Below are positions 1-12,362 of a stretch of DNA of 64,000 bases, piece after piece. Origin of the DNA: Triplophysa rosa (Eukaryota > Chordata > Actinopteri > Cypriniformes > Nemacheilidae). Every line of letters starts with the position of its first letter. Position 1 is the first letter of the stretch. The stretch lies in NCBI RefSeq assembly GCF_024868665.1, contig NC_079891.1, positions 15,404,243 through 15,468,242 of the forward strand, given 5' to 3'. A program made the position numbers and the translations under genes. The notes under the pieces were generated by a model. It saw nothing but the letters and a program-made list of their open reading frames with translations, did no database searches and was not told the origin of the DNA.

Positions 1-613
1 ATTTTATCATGTTGCAACGTCGCGATGAAGAGATGGCTTGTGACATATGCATCATAGAATTACCTTCGCATCGCATCTCCAGAGGAAAAGTGATCCAACC
101 ACTGACCCTGCAGTTCTGCTTATGTTGCTTTTAGCAAAAGCATAGAGAATAGAAAGTGAGAAAGTGTTTTTAAGAGAGCATTTGAGATTAGAGGATGTGC
201 ATGTGTAATTGGGGTATACAGACTGATAGAAACATGACTAATTTATGCAGAGTATAGGGAACTGTTGTTCTAAAGTGCAATTGACACAATAAAAAGAGGC
301 ACATGCTTCTCTTTAGCTACAGTTACATTAGGAGTGATGGAAGCCAGTACTCTTTAACAGTATAGTGGATGAACGTACACCTGTGTGGGCACTGGTCTAA
401 AGTGTGTTTACAGTAGTACACTGAGGAAAAAATTCTAAATTGAAGCTCTGCTCTGGTGAAATATATTTGAAATAATCATTCTCATTAAACACAACTGAAT
501 AAATTAGAGTAATTCCTTTAATTCGCCTATACATTGTATCTTTAAATCCATCGCTGTCAGAACAAATGGGCAAAAAATGTATCCAAGCTGACACTAGTGC
601 AGTACCCTTTTAA
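1..613. other. No recognisable feature
   Basis: Moderately AT-rich sequence. The only sizeable open frame is a 65-residue reverse one with no recognisable domain. I see no splice-bounded exon, RNA gene or clear repeat boundary here. Confidence 0.5.
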
Positions 614-768
614 AACATTTACATTTATACATTTGGCAGATGCTTTTATTCAAAGCGACTTACATTGCATTGTATTATACATTTGCTTCTGACTATGTGC
701 AATCTCCTGGGATCAAACCCATGACCTTGACAGTGCCATGCTCTAACCACTGAGCCACAGGAAAGCTG
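614..768 (-). mobile_element. tRNA-derived SINE, reverse orientation
   Basis: Read on the minus strand, a tRNA-like head (GTGGCTCAGTGGTTAGAGCA, then a B-box-like GGTTTGATCCCAG) is followed by a short body and a tail matching AATGTAAGTCGCTTTGAATA. The same head and tail occur in plus orientation at 22055-22214, which confirms one dispersed family. Such SINEs are Pol III transcripts that borrow LINE machinery through the shared 3' tail. This copy looks close to full length but is diverged. Confidence 0.8.
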
Positions 769-1829
769 TAAGTGCACTTCTGCACTTACAGAGTGCATAT
801 AACTACTTACAGAGTGCAACTAAGTTCCCCAAACAGAGTTTGCATATGGCAAAACAGCATTCAGACAAAACAGTGGAAACAAAGTGTGCATAATGATGCT
901 CATTAAAGATAATCAAAATATTTTAGACTGCTGTATATCTTATGTATAGTAAGGTAAGGGGTAGTAGGCATGTGTTTATTGTCGACATATGCCAATAAAT
1001 TGGCAATTATTATTTTTTATTTAACAGTCACATAACAATCTCATCTGCCCAAGCCAGATGTATAAATATTGCAAGATGAATATTATTTGTTACGTTCTGT
1101 GGATAATTAAAAAATGTAACGTTACTCCATGTGCCAGTGTTGCGCAGTCGCAGTTCATTGCACTGTATCCGCGCCTCTTTTGGATTACCTGTATTTATTT
1201 GGATGTCACAGATTTTGCACTGCTTCAACCTCGCCGCTACTTATGCAATAAACTGCACTGCGACAAGGTAAGACATGTTTTATATTTAATCCTGTTTGCT
1301 GTTAATTTCATGTTTGGACAATATTTTAGACTCGTACCCCATTAACGTTGTCGTTGGTGGTTGTAATGACAACATCATGGCTGTGGGTTTGAAGTGATTG
1401 TCACACACAGTACAAATGGTGTCGCCCTTTTGCTGCAGAAACTAGAGCTTTAAAAAGCACATTTTAAACGATATGAGGGTAGGGTTTGTTATCTGTAAGT
1501 CTCTGTGCATGTTCGTGCATTCTTTCAGTTTCGTGGATTCTTGTACACGTTTTATTTAGATATGATGTGGTAAAATTTATGGTTCCGTTACTTTGGAATG
1601 TGGTTGTTGTATGACCAGAGACAATTTTGCCATACCCTAGGTTTTGGTGAAACGCCACCACTGACCACAAAGGTACACTTTGGCACCAAATGTAAACATA
1701 TCTATACAGTAAATATTATATCTGGACCTTTTAAAAGGGCGACAGCTTGGGTTAATTTTTGGCCATTTTTTATGACAGTAATTCAGTAAATTGTATATGT
1801 TGCAGTAGTTGCACGATGAATCGTATTAT
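769..1829. other. Unassigned intergenic or intronic sequence
   Basis: Opposed open frames of 95 and 66 residues overlap at about 1028-1345, but neither shows a known motif or splice context. I see no RNA gene and no repeat with clear ends. Confidence 0.45.
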
Positions 1830-1945
1830 ATTGTATTGTCATTGTGTTGAATGTCTGTACTAGAAGCTTCCAACACCAAAGAAAATTCCTTGTGTGTGCA
1901 AGCACACTTGGCAATAAAGCTCTTCTGATTCTGATTCTGATGAAT
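1830..1945 (+). mobile_element. 3' end of a truncated LINE
   Basis: The stretch contains AATTCCTTGTGTGTGCAAGC, then CTTGGCAATAAAGCTCTTCT, and ends in a short ATTCTG microsatellite tail. This layout is typical of the 3' untranslated end of CR1/L2-group LINEs in fish. No reverse transcriptase coding sequence remains upstream, so it is a dead-on-arrival 5'-truncated copy. The clade is inferred from the tail alone. Confidence 0.6.
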
Positions 1946-2002
1946 ATGGTCTTTTTTTTCATTTGACATTTACAAAAAGTACTTTCATAAGTGCACTTTT
2001 AA

Positions 2003-2375
2003 AGGTCCAGTGTATGAAATTTAGCGACATCTAGCGATGAGATTGTGAACCAACCAACGGCTCACTCCAACCCTCCCTTTTCAAACCACGGTGGCTGACA
2101 CAATGCTAAGATGTTGTCACGTTTTCACTTCTTTGTCAAAGGAGTTAACGTTTTTACGAAGAGCAATTTGTCTATTTAGGGCGACAGTAGAAACAACATG
2201 GCGAATTCCATGCAAGGGGTCCCGCGGTGTATGTAGATAGAAATAGCTCATTCTAAGGGAATAAAAACGTTACGCTTCATTATGTAAGGTCTTTATCCAC
2301 CTCTAAAGACCTAGTTAAGTATATAATATTGCATTTCTGTCAATAGATCCTCCAAAAAATTACACACAGCACCTT
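2003..2375. mobile_element. TTAA-flanked MITE, 373 bp
   Basis: TTAA target duplications sit at 1999-2002 and 2376-2379. The ends are imperfect inverted repeats, AGGTCCAGTGTATGAAATTT on the left and the complement of AAGGTGCTGTGTGTAATTTT on the right. There is no coding capacity. TTAA targeting is known for Kolobok and piggyBac elements, and the AGGT terminus resembles the Kolobok-like element at 43113, so a Kolobok-type MITE is my inference. Confidence 0.75.
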
Positions 2376-2999
2376 TTAATAAGAAAAGAGCCTTTACATG
2401 AATAATGTTACTTAATGAAATGTACTTAATCTCTTATAATTAAATAAAACTCTTAATAATATACCATAGTGCACACTCTGATTTAATATTGACAATATGT
2501 TTCCTTTTTTCGCTTAAAAGAAACAGCTCAATATTCACTTTTTAAAGACAAATAAACAGCATGTTTCTTACTGATTCTAGATAGAGAAAGCTTTGACAGT
2601 GGTCACAGACCCTCTGTAGCTTCCCTTCCAGTTTAACCATGCAGCAAAAGCTGACACCAGCCTTACATGTTTCAAAGTTAAGTGGTTTCGTGAAAAAAAA
2701 GAATTTTTGCTTCAGGGCTTTTGGCAATCAGATTTCTGTATTGCATCAAACAAATATTTGTGTGTGGGTAGCATCCTTCAAACCTTCCAAGCAATGTCTG
2801 AATCTCTCAGACTAAGCTCTAGAGGCAGGTCAACCTGGTAGATGCTCCTCCCAGAGTTCAATTTGCGTTCTCCCCGTTCATCTCCCACATCCGAGCCCAA
2901 ATCCATGGATTACAACCTTCAAAGAGATGCTCACAGAGACACTCCAAGCAAAGTCTGGTGTAATCTGCTCTTGCAACATCATCCGGTCTTTCTCCCCCC

Positions 3000-3034
<35 letters not shown>
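3000..3034. repeat. Compound (CT)n(CA)n microsatellite
   Basis: A run of CT dinucleotides passes directly into CA dinucleotides. It explains the serine/leucine/threonine-histidine content of the open frame crossing it, which should not be read as a gene. Confidence 0.9.
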
Positions 3035-3220
3035 CTAAACTTCTAGTATTTCAACACATCCCTGTCAAAAAGGAAAATTACCTCAAGCTTAGCTTTATTA
3101 TTTTTTTCTTCTGAGTAAAATCATCTTACTTGAAACATTTAAATAGCAGTGAATTTACCCATATACATCATTAAGGTACCTTCTGGCTTCTCAGCCAATG
3201 TTTAGATGCAAATACACCAA

Positions 3221-3622
3221 GGGCCAGATTTAACAAGAGCTTGCGGCAGCGCAAACGCCTCTTTTGGCATTAAAAAAACTACTGTCTGTTTTTACTAAAG
3301 ACACGCAGTGAAAATTAGCACTGAAAATGCGTGGACACAGCTGTTTTTGCGACTGACCTTATTGCATATGCATTTAAGGGAGTTTCCTCTTCAGACGCAA
3401 ACTTAATGGGAGGAGAGTATTTAAATGAATCATGCAACATGATTTACTAAGGTTTGCGCTCGTCATTGTACTGGTATTTGCTATTTTATTTAACACTCAA
3501 AAAAGACATGACTTAAACCCTGCGCTAATTTGCACTGCTCTTAGTAGATTGCGTTGGTGATTATGGGAATGAGATATTGCGCATGTGTTTTTAATGTGTG
3601 CCTTGTTAGTAAATTACCCCCA
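3221..3622. mobile_element. MITE with imperfect terminal inverted repeats
   Basis: The left end reads GGGCCAGATTTAACAAGAGC. The right end, complemented, reads CTGGGGGTAATTTACTAACA. The roughly 400 bp between are AT-rich and non-coding. The pairing is imperfect and I could not fix a target duplication, so the exact ends and superfamily are uncertain. Confidence 0.5.
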
Positions 3623-3717
3623 GAAATTTACACTTCCAAAACTTCCAAAACAAACACAGTAAACCACTTCATTATGGACCTCATAATGTACACATTGAGG
3701 GAAACTGTCATAGTGTT

Positions 3718-3785
3718 CTCTGGGAACTGAGCCCATGACCTTTGTGCTGCTAAAGCGATGTTCTACCAATCGAGCTACAAGAACA
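3718..3785 (-). mobile_element. tRNA-like head of a SINE, partial
   Basis: The minus strand shows TTGTAGCTCGATTGGTAGAA followed by AAAGGTCATGGGCTCA, the A-box and B-box regions of a tRNA-derived SINE head. The tail found in the copies at 614 and 22055 is missing. It is not a functional tRNA: there is no closing acceptor stem. Confidence 0.65.
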
Positions 3786-5358
3786 CAATGTTAATGAATG
3801 TAGCTAAAACTCATTAACTGCAAGAAAGTGTCCATATAGGTCTGGCCATGTAGTGACACTCATTACACAGATTAAACAGAGGCGGCCACAGGCCACAGAA
3901 AACCAGTTTACGAGAAACTAGAAGTAGAGCAAAGAAGATGAAGTCCATCACACACTGTCTCCAGTCACCCCCAGAAAAATAACAAAGCCTGTTGGGGTGT
4001 AAAGGGTGTTCCTCCCAGGAGAAATTACTACTTTTGTCACAGGTCAGTCTCTGGTTACCTACAGAGTAAAACGTTGAAATGGATGTCAAATGCCGTACGA
4101 AGCTTATAAGAGGCATGAAAACATAAAATGGACTTTGAAAGTGTGCAGGCTCTTGTCAAATAAGTCAATAAGAGCATGCACGAGAGAGCACAAGGCGATA
4201 CAAAGCATTAAAAAACGCCCCATAAGCATCAGTCACTTTACTCCTTGGTGAACCCTGATCATGCAGTCATGATACCTTGTACCTAGGCAGCAATTTTCTG
4301 CTCGCTATAAAACCACCTTGTTAAAGTTCGTGGAAAGTGCTTTTCATGAATTCTCGGGAACCGCCAGTGCTGCCAGGGTTTCGGTAACGTGCAGCCCAGA
4401 GACTGACAACTTATTCTATCTGCTTTAAGCACATTCTGTCTGCGCACACCATCGCTGTCTGTTCCATAATTAATGGCAGTGAGAAGAGTGCGGTTCTGTC
4501 TGCCTTCCGTGCATGTGTTTCTGGGTCTCTATCCCTGATAAAAGCACATACTCCTGTCTTGGAGCTCTTTACCACGGCTCTGTCACTTGCCCTTTACATT
4601 CTGCCTGACATGACAGCATTCATACTAGGCTCCACATGCAAGAATGACTGACCCAGACTGACATGAAAAGATGTGTTTCCAGCCAAAAGCATGAACACTG
4701 GAGGCTTGGGGTTTTGCTTAAAATCATGAGGTTGTGTCACAGCGTTTGCAAGATCATGTAATATACATCCACGCTTTTAATTGAGATTCGTACTGGAATT
4801 GCCTGAGCACTTACAGTCTCCACATACAGATTTCCCCAGAATCATTTTGCTCTAATTATGTGAAAGTAAAACTTTTAGGTGTAGGTAAAAGAAGTTAAGA
4901 GAAGTTATTTTTAGAAATGGTGATAGTTTGCACAGTAATGGGAGTGATGAATTGCACCATTTTTCATTAAATCTAAATATTCCTATTTTCTATGATTTCT
5001 TTATTTTTCGTCTACTGTTTCTATAATGTATTTTCTCTAAAGCTGCTTTGCAACAATGCAATTTTTTTAAAAAACACTATATGAAAGAATTGGAATTAAG
5101 TTTTTGAATTGAGTTAGGTCAAGTCCTAGCAACCTTGTGTAGTGTGTATTCAAGAAATACTGTATGATGTTTAATGTTTTTGAGCCAATGAGCAGCCTTT
5201 ATATTTGTAAACACGTTTGGACAAGCTATGCATTTCATCTTGGTTTTAACCTTATGACACAATTCTAAAATGAATCAGGGACAGTATATGACACATTCAG
5301 TTCAGTTCCAAAAACTGGCATGCACAAGCAAAGTAAATATATTTTTGACACATACATG
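3786..5358. other. No recognisable feature
   Basis: A 100-residue reverse open frame at 3814-4116 lacks known motifs, and cysteine- and leucine-rich chance frames are common here. I found no clear repeat ends, exon or RNA gene. Confidence 0.45.
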
Positions 5359-5643
5359 CAGTTGAGATAATGGTTAGAGAGTCGGACTCGTGACCAGAAG
5401 GTTGCCGGTTCGATCCTCAGGGCCGGCGGGTAATGACTGAGGTGCCCTTGAGCAAGGCACCTTACCCCTACTTGCTCCCCGGGCGCTGCAGTGATAGCTG
5501 CCCACTGCTCCGGGTGTACGTGTGTTCACCACTTGCTGTGCGTGTGTTCACTACTCTCTGGATGGGTTAAATGCAGAGGTCACATTTCGGGTATGGGTCA
5601 CCATACCTGACAAATAGGTCACTTTCACTTCACTTTCACTTCA
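5359..5643 (+). mobile_element. tRNA-derived SINE with conserved central domain
   Basis: A tRNA-like head (GGTTAGAGAGTCGGACTCGT, B box GGTTCGATCC) is followed by the central block CCCTTGAGCAAGGCACCTTA seen in several fish SINE families, then a tail of TCACTTTCACT repeats. The head is well preserved. I recognise the family type (fish SINEs sharing this central block) but cannot assign a subfamily. Confidence 0.85.
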
Positions 5644-5831
5644 CTAGACATCACATTCACATGTTTTAAGAAATAAAGTGTGTCACCCAAAACATGAGCT
5701 CAATAATCTGTTATTTTAATCGAACTTCTAGTCCTGCTCTGAAACTTCAATAAAATGTTATTTTATAGAGGAACGTGTTTCAACTGCAGTAAGTTAATGA
5801 TGCAATGCACAAATATCTAGTAATACTCATC

Positions 5832-6240
5832 AGAGTTATTATAATTTTGATTTTAGTTTCATTTCATTTTTATTAATATTTTAAATGTATTTAAAATTTA
5901 TTTTTAGATGTTTTGTTTATATGTTAATTTTAGTTATATATTATATTTAGTTATATAATATATATTTAGCATTATATATTAAATATTTTATTATTTATTT
6001 GTTTATTTTTTATGCTGCTATATAAGATTAATTAACTTTGGTTTAATTTTTTGTTTTGTTTATTATAATTTTAGTGCTTTAAACTTATTTCAGTTTATTT
6101 CTGAAGCAACATTTCTATTTTTTTGTTAGTTAAATTTAAATTTTTTCCCATTCATTTACAGGCCAATATTTTATTTTATTTCAATAAACAAAAACTTTTA
6201 ACTTTTAAAGTTTTAATTTTAGTAAACTAAAATAACCTTG
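5832..6240. mobile_element. MITE with 9-bp target-site duplication
   Basis: The nine bases ATACTCATC occur at 5823-5831 and again at 6241-6249, exactly flanking a 409-bp AT-rich segment. The ends pair imperfectly (AGAGTTATTATAATTTT against the complement reading CAAGGTTATTTTAGTTT). A duplication of 8-9 bp suggests a hAT-type nonautonomous element. There is no coding capacity. Confidence 0.75.
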
Positions 6241-6766
6241 ATACTCATCCAAATGTAGGTTACAGCAGGCTACAATATACCTTACATACAGATGCAATGG
6301 TCCCCTTGTTTAAATACATAATAAAACAAAATTCCTGTCAGACACAGTGCAACACTCACATAGCTGACTGACAAAACGTTTACATCTTTTACTCAACAGG
6401 GTCTAATTTCTCTGCTTTTGACCTCTGTTGTATTTCTATCAATCACTGAGCCTGCAGCTGTCACTGGCCAGTGGAGCACAGAAGTGGATAAATGCAATCA
6501 GGGCTAATGAGTCTCATATCGCTCATCTATGCAGTGCTGTGGAGTGGATCAGCAGTGGCTGTAAACACAAGCCTTGGCTTGGGCAAGGGCAAGGGCAAAC
6601 AAACAGGCCTGCCAAACTCTTTCTGTCTCGCCCTCTCTCACTATCTATCATAGCACTCATCAATCTAAGATCTCAAAAAGAAAAAGCCAACTATAAACAT
6701 CATGCAAAGAATATATGTGCATCTCGAAAAGACTTAGGTACCATGGGGTTGTTGATAATGCTACAG

Positions 6767-7130
6767 TACACTGTAAAAAAACGCACTGTAATTTTACGAA
6801 ATGTTACTGTTTTTTTACAGATTTTACACATATTCTTGAAATAGGGTCAGAAACCATCAAATTACAGAAATGACTGTAAATTTACAAGAAAAACGGATAA
6901 ACAGGGGCGGACTGCCATCTTGCATACCAGTCATCTAAATGGGCCACCGCATCCCCCCGACGGACGGTGCGCCGCACCACAACAACACAGCCCCCCAACC
7001 CCCCGGACGGAGGGCTGTTCTGGGCCGAGAAGTCCAGGGCCGTTTTTTTAGTCCTGGCCAGCCCTGGGGGTAAACAATTAATTTCACAGGGAAACAATGT
7101 TATTTTTACGGTATATATATATATATATAT
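6767..7130. mobile_element. Decayed composite DNA-element region
   Basis: The segment begins CACTGTAAAAAAACGCACTG and carries several ACTGT/ACAG motifs like those at the ends of the 43338 element. Inside it is a GC-rich block (about 6903-7070) bounded by CAGGGGCGGACTGCCATC and CTGGCCAGCCCTGG, which look like a second, diverged inverted repeat. A short (TA)n run ends it. Boundaries are approximate. Confidence 0.4.
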
Positions 7131-7139
7131 TTACCATGT

Positions 7140-8370
<1,231 letters not shown>

Positions 8371-8618
8371 GAAGCATTTCTACAGCTCATTCTCGATTAA
8401 AGCAGCAGAGTGGCTGAAGTAGACACTTCTCTGAGCAAACATGACATGCCCAACTCTCCTCATCCACTTCACACACTAACCTTGAAAAGACAAATTCTCT
8501 CTGTAGCTTGGGATTTCCATAACCTCTCAGTAACCGTCTGTACAGTCTCGTGCAGAAACTAAGAGGATGGGAATGCAATGGGAACGGAGCCCAACTGACC
8601 CGGTATGTAAGTGCTTAC

Positions 8619-8771
8619 ACCGTGTCTACACCGGACGCGATGCGACACGACACACCGCTTGTTCTAATGGGATTGTTGCATCGCACTGCATCCAGTGTGG
8701 ACAAAATTTGAAATTATAAAGGGTTCTAATGCGTTTCTAATGTCTTTTGTCATGGCGCGGTATAGACACGT
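8619..8771. mobile_element. Short MITE, 153 bp
   Basis: The left end ACCGTGTCTACACCGGACGC pairs with a right end whose complement reads ACGTGTCTATACCGCGCCAT. The interior is CpG-containing on the left, with CGATGCGACACGACACAC. I did not find an unambiguous target duplication. Confidence 0.55.
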
Positions 8772-10189
8772 TGTTAGAGAGGCTGGCAGAAGGGGGTCAG
8801 GGGTATGAAGATCTAGCAGGTAAAAATGGCACAATGCCAAAGGGCATCACTGCATGTCAAAATAACCAATGTTGTGTGTCAGATAGGGGAAATAAGGGAC
8901 ATTCTTACGCACATGCACACACAAGTTTCTGTTGTAAAGTGTGTGGCAGGTCAAATAGAGGAGAAAGAGAAACGTGGTATATTCTTAACAGAAAGCCCAT
9001 GTACGCCTGATAACAGATGAAAACAGAACTACAGGGTAATGATTACATAACAACAAAAGCAATTGTATTATTTATATAGTGCATTTAGTAGACATAATAT
9101 AATAAAATACAATAACATCATTTAGGATGAGTGCAAAAAATAAGATTTAAAGCTAAAACCATGCATGGTTAAACCACAGCCCTTTTTTGTAAAATATTGG
9201 TTGGCATTCACACCATGTTTGATACCAACAGATACAGCTATACTTAATTTTAGCTAAATAAAGTTGATTATACATACCATAATTTTTTTAATTATTCAAA
9301 TAATAACTTTAGCTTAGCAGATTTATATAAATTGTAACTGATAAACAGCAATACTTTTAGCTAAGAAAGGTTGTGCACTACACCAAAGTTGTGCACTACA
9401 CCAACAGAACACATTAGCCTAGCCAATAACTAGCCTAACATTACATCAGAACCAAGTGACTAACTATTATGACTATGGTTATATATTGAATAAGCTGAAA
9501 TATAAGGAAATGCTTTATATTCTTGCTCTTATAAAAAACATCGAGCAGCAACAGTCAAAAACAACTTTACAGCTACGTGCTAACAACTATTAGCACAGTA
9601 ACATTTGCTTGTCTGGTAGTAAATGGATCATTACTAATGTGGTACTTATTAGCTCACCCCAAAAATAGTGCAGCGCTCACTCAGAGCGTATAATTATGGC
9701 TCAGCAGTGTTATAGGATAGATGAATATTTGTGGAGGCAGCTAATGTTTAGCATTCTCACTGCGCACCCATCTGCTAAATCTAAATTAATATGGCCTCAT
9801 AAAATGCAATTCTTATAGTTTTAAAAACTTGCGAAAACAGATTTTATGGACATTTTCCCTCTTCCAATTCCAAACATTACTTCTGCTTTTGACTTTTATG
9901 ACTGCGACAGCGGCATTTAATGCTACAAGCTTTATTTATTTGTTTTTGTCCTTTAGATACAAATGCATATGCTATAAAACATGCTTTAAACATAATGCAC
10001 CAATGCCAAAAGTATTCAATGTAATGCAGTCCCTCAGGTCCTTGTTGTGTATTTTGTTTTAGGCAGAAATATATAGCGTCTATTTACTGAATTGGGGAAA
10101 AACTAAATCTTTTCATAATTTCAGGTGGGTATATAAAAAAATTCGACAGACACTAGACTGGACATGGCACAATAATACAGTACATGCAG
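8772..10189. other. Unassigned sequence with a small tandem duplication
   Basis: At about 9373-9404 the unit GTTGTGCACTACACCAA is present twice in tandem. The 87-residue frame at 8747-9010 has no recognisable domain. The remainder is AT-rich and featureless to my reading. Confidence 0.4.
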
Positions 10190-10229
10190 AAATTATGATT
10201 AAAGGCAAAACTTGCAAGGTTTTTAATTA

Positions 10230-10290
10230 ATTATATATATATATATACTTTGTATATATATATATATATACATATACATATACCGTATAT
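10230..10290. repeat. (TA)n microsatellite
   Basis: Two TA runs separated by CTTTG, followed by CATATACATATACCG. Confidence 0.85.
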
Positions 10291-10749
10291 TAGTGTACTG
10301 TCCACAAAAAAGTTATACAGTATCTAGGTTGACCGTGCAGCATTTTATTACATTTGCACATATGAAATGTGCATGGCCTTGCACAAATAAAAATAATGAG
10401 TTATCCTGGATGATTCATATATAGTTTATACGTGTCAGGTATTGATGATGCTTACTGCATCTCACCTCTTCTTATCTCCATGCTATTGATCTACGTAATC
10501 ATACATTTCTAACAGAGTCCTATTGATTTGTGGAGATGGACAGTGCATAACTGTTTAATCTTCTGAGGGGTTTGAGCTCGCAATCTATGGATATTACTCT
10601 GTCAATACAGCATAAAGAGCTATCATAAGAAACTGTTTTTATTTTAAACACAACATGGCAATTACAAGGAACAAGGTGTGTGAAAATATCCTTTTTCTTC
10701 CTGACTGTGGATAAAATAAAATAAAAATCCATATACATTCCACTACTTC

Positions 10750-10812
10750 TTCTGGTAGACCATTGTTTAGCGGTACAAAGGTTATGGGTTTGACACCCAG
10801 AGAACACACATA
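10750..10812 (+). mobile_element. SINE head fragment
   Basis: TGGTAGACCATTGTTTAGCG, then CAAAGGTTATGGGTTTGACA and CCCAGAGAACACA, matches the tRNA-like head seen in reverse at 3718-3785. It lacks the SINE tail; the inverted-repeat MITE at 10843 begins 30 bp downstream. Confidence 0.55.
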
Positions 10813-10842
10813 CTGATTAAAAACTTAAATGCCGTTTAAATG

Positions 10843-11578
10843 CACTGTAAAAATGATTCTTGAGGGTTAGTAAATACTACCTGCAAATCAGTTTACTTAA
10901 TTATATTAGGTTGCAAAGTAAACTATATGCAAACTTACTGAATCTACTCAATAAATATGAGGCAACAATTTGCACTCAATTAGACTGAGTAGATTTTATT
11001 CTATATTTTTACATCTAAACAGTCAGAGATGAACAAGCTTTGATATGTAAGAGTCAAGAGCTCAACTAAAGTGAACACTGATCACAATAATGGTGATATC
11101 AAATTAATCTTGTGTTCATTGTCAAAAAGGGTTTTTAGACGTTTGTTATTTGGTCAATAAAAGCAATTGATGCGATCTCCTGTTTCCGACCATTTTTAGG
11201 TAAATTCAAGCTTCTCTGAATAAGTCATATTTATTGGTTCATTATTCAATATTTATCATTCATAATAAGTAGATGAACTGTTGTCTGTTATATAAACTAA
11301 CATTACTCAATTTTTACAAGTAATTAATATTTAGAAATATTAGGTATACTTTATATAATTTCTTTTAGTGTGTCATGACTGAATTTAGGTAAACTTTACT
11401 TAAAAACATGGACCAAAATCTACTCAATCTAATTGAGTGCAAATTGTTGCCTCAATTTTATTGAGTAGATTCAGTAAATTTGCATATAGTTTACTTTGCT
11501 ACCTAATATATTTAAATAAAATTTAACTGATTTGCATGGGTAGTATTTACTAACCCTCAAGAATCATTTTTTACAGTG
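10843..11578. mobile_element. Long-inverted-repeat MITE, 736 bp
   Basis: The left arm (10843 to about 10998) and right arm (about 11420-11578) are near-identical in inverted orientation. Both start CACTGTAAAAA, followed by ATGATTCTTGAGGGTTAGTA, and stay alignable for roughly 155 bp with small indels. The loop of about 420 bp is non-coding. No target duplication is obvious at the CACTG/CAGTG ends, so the superfamily is open. Confidence 0.88.
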
Positions 11579-12147
11579 ACAGCATTCTTTATTATTACTG
11601 TTTAACATTTTAGGATGATATGGATTGGGTTTTTTTTCATTCTCCAAACCCACTAGTCATGCAACACAGACATATTGGCTTACTTGAAAAATACACTAGA
11701 GTGTCCTTCTCTATATGGTTACTTACTGGATAGTGTTGCCTCTGTTTGGTGCAGAAATAGTCCATGGCCATTCAATTATCGACAAATATGCTGAAATAGA
11801 TAGTGGAATTGACTTCTTAAAAAAGCAATTGATTTTCTGCATCACTTCTGGACACCCAGAACTGAAAAGTTTCAAGATGGATTTTAACACCCAAATAAAA
11901 CCAAGTTTAATAAAAACATAAGATAAACAAACTAAATATGTTGTTTGGAGTCAAAATGCTCTATTGTTGGTACGGTTGACACATGTGTCTATGGTCATCA
12001 ACACCAACATTCTTGGAAAGTTTATTTTTACCTGCATTTTTTAAAATACAAATATTCAATGTATCCACTAAATGTAGAAGACATGTTTATTCTGAATATT
12101 TTTAAATACATTTTAATGAATGTACTGTATGCATTACAATGGTTTTA
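11579..12147. other. Unassigned sequence
   Basis: Two plus-strand open frames (11715-11921 and 11945-12217) without known motifs; the second runs into the MITE at 12148. I see no exon or RNA signal. Confidence 0.4.
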
Positions 12148-12362
12148 CCATTATTCACCCAAAAATGAAAATTCTGTCATCATTTTATCACCCTCTTGTC
12201 ATTTCAAATCTGTATGATTTTCTTTCTTCATCAGAATACAAAAGAAGATATTTTGAAGAGTGTTCCTAACCGAACAATGGTGGTACCCATTTATTTCTGT
12301 GTAGAAACTGGTGTTGTTCGGTTACCAACATTCTTCAAAATATCTTCTTTTATGTTCTGAAG

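Noticed and set aside
5359..5420. A genuine tRNA gene
   Set aside because: A- and B-box-like sequences are present, but no closed cloverleaf, and the SINE body and tail follow directly.
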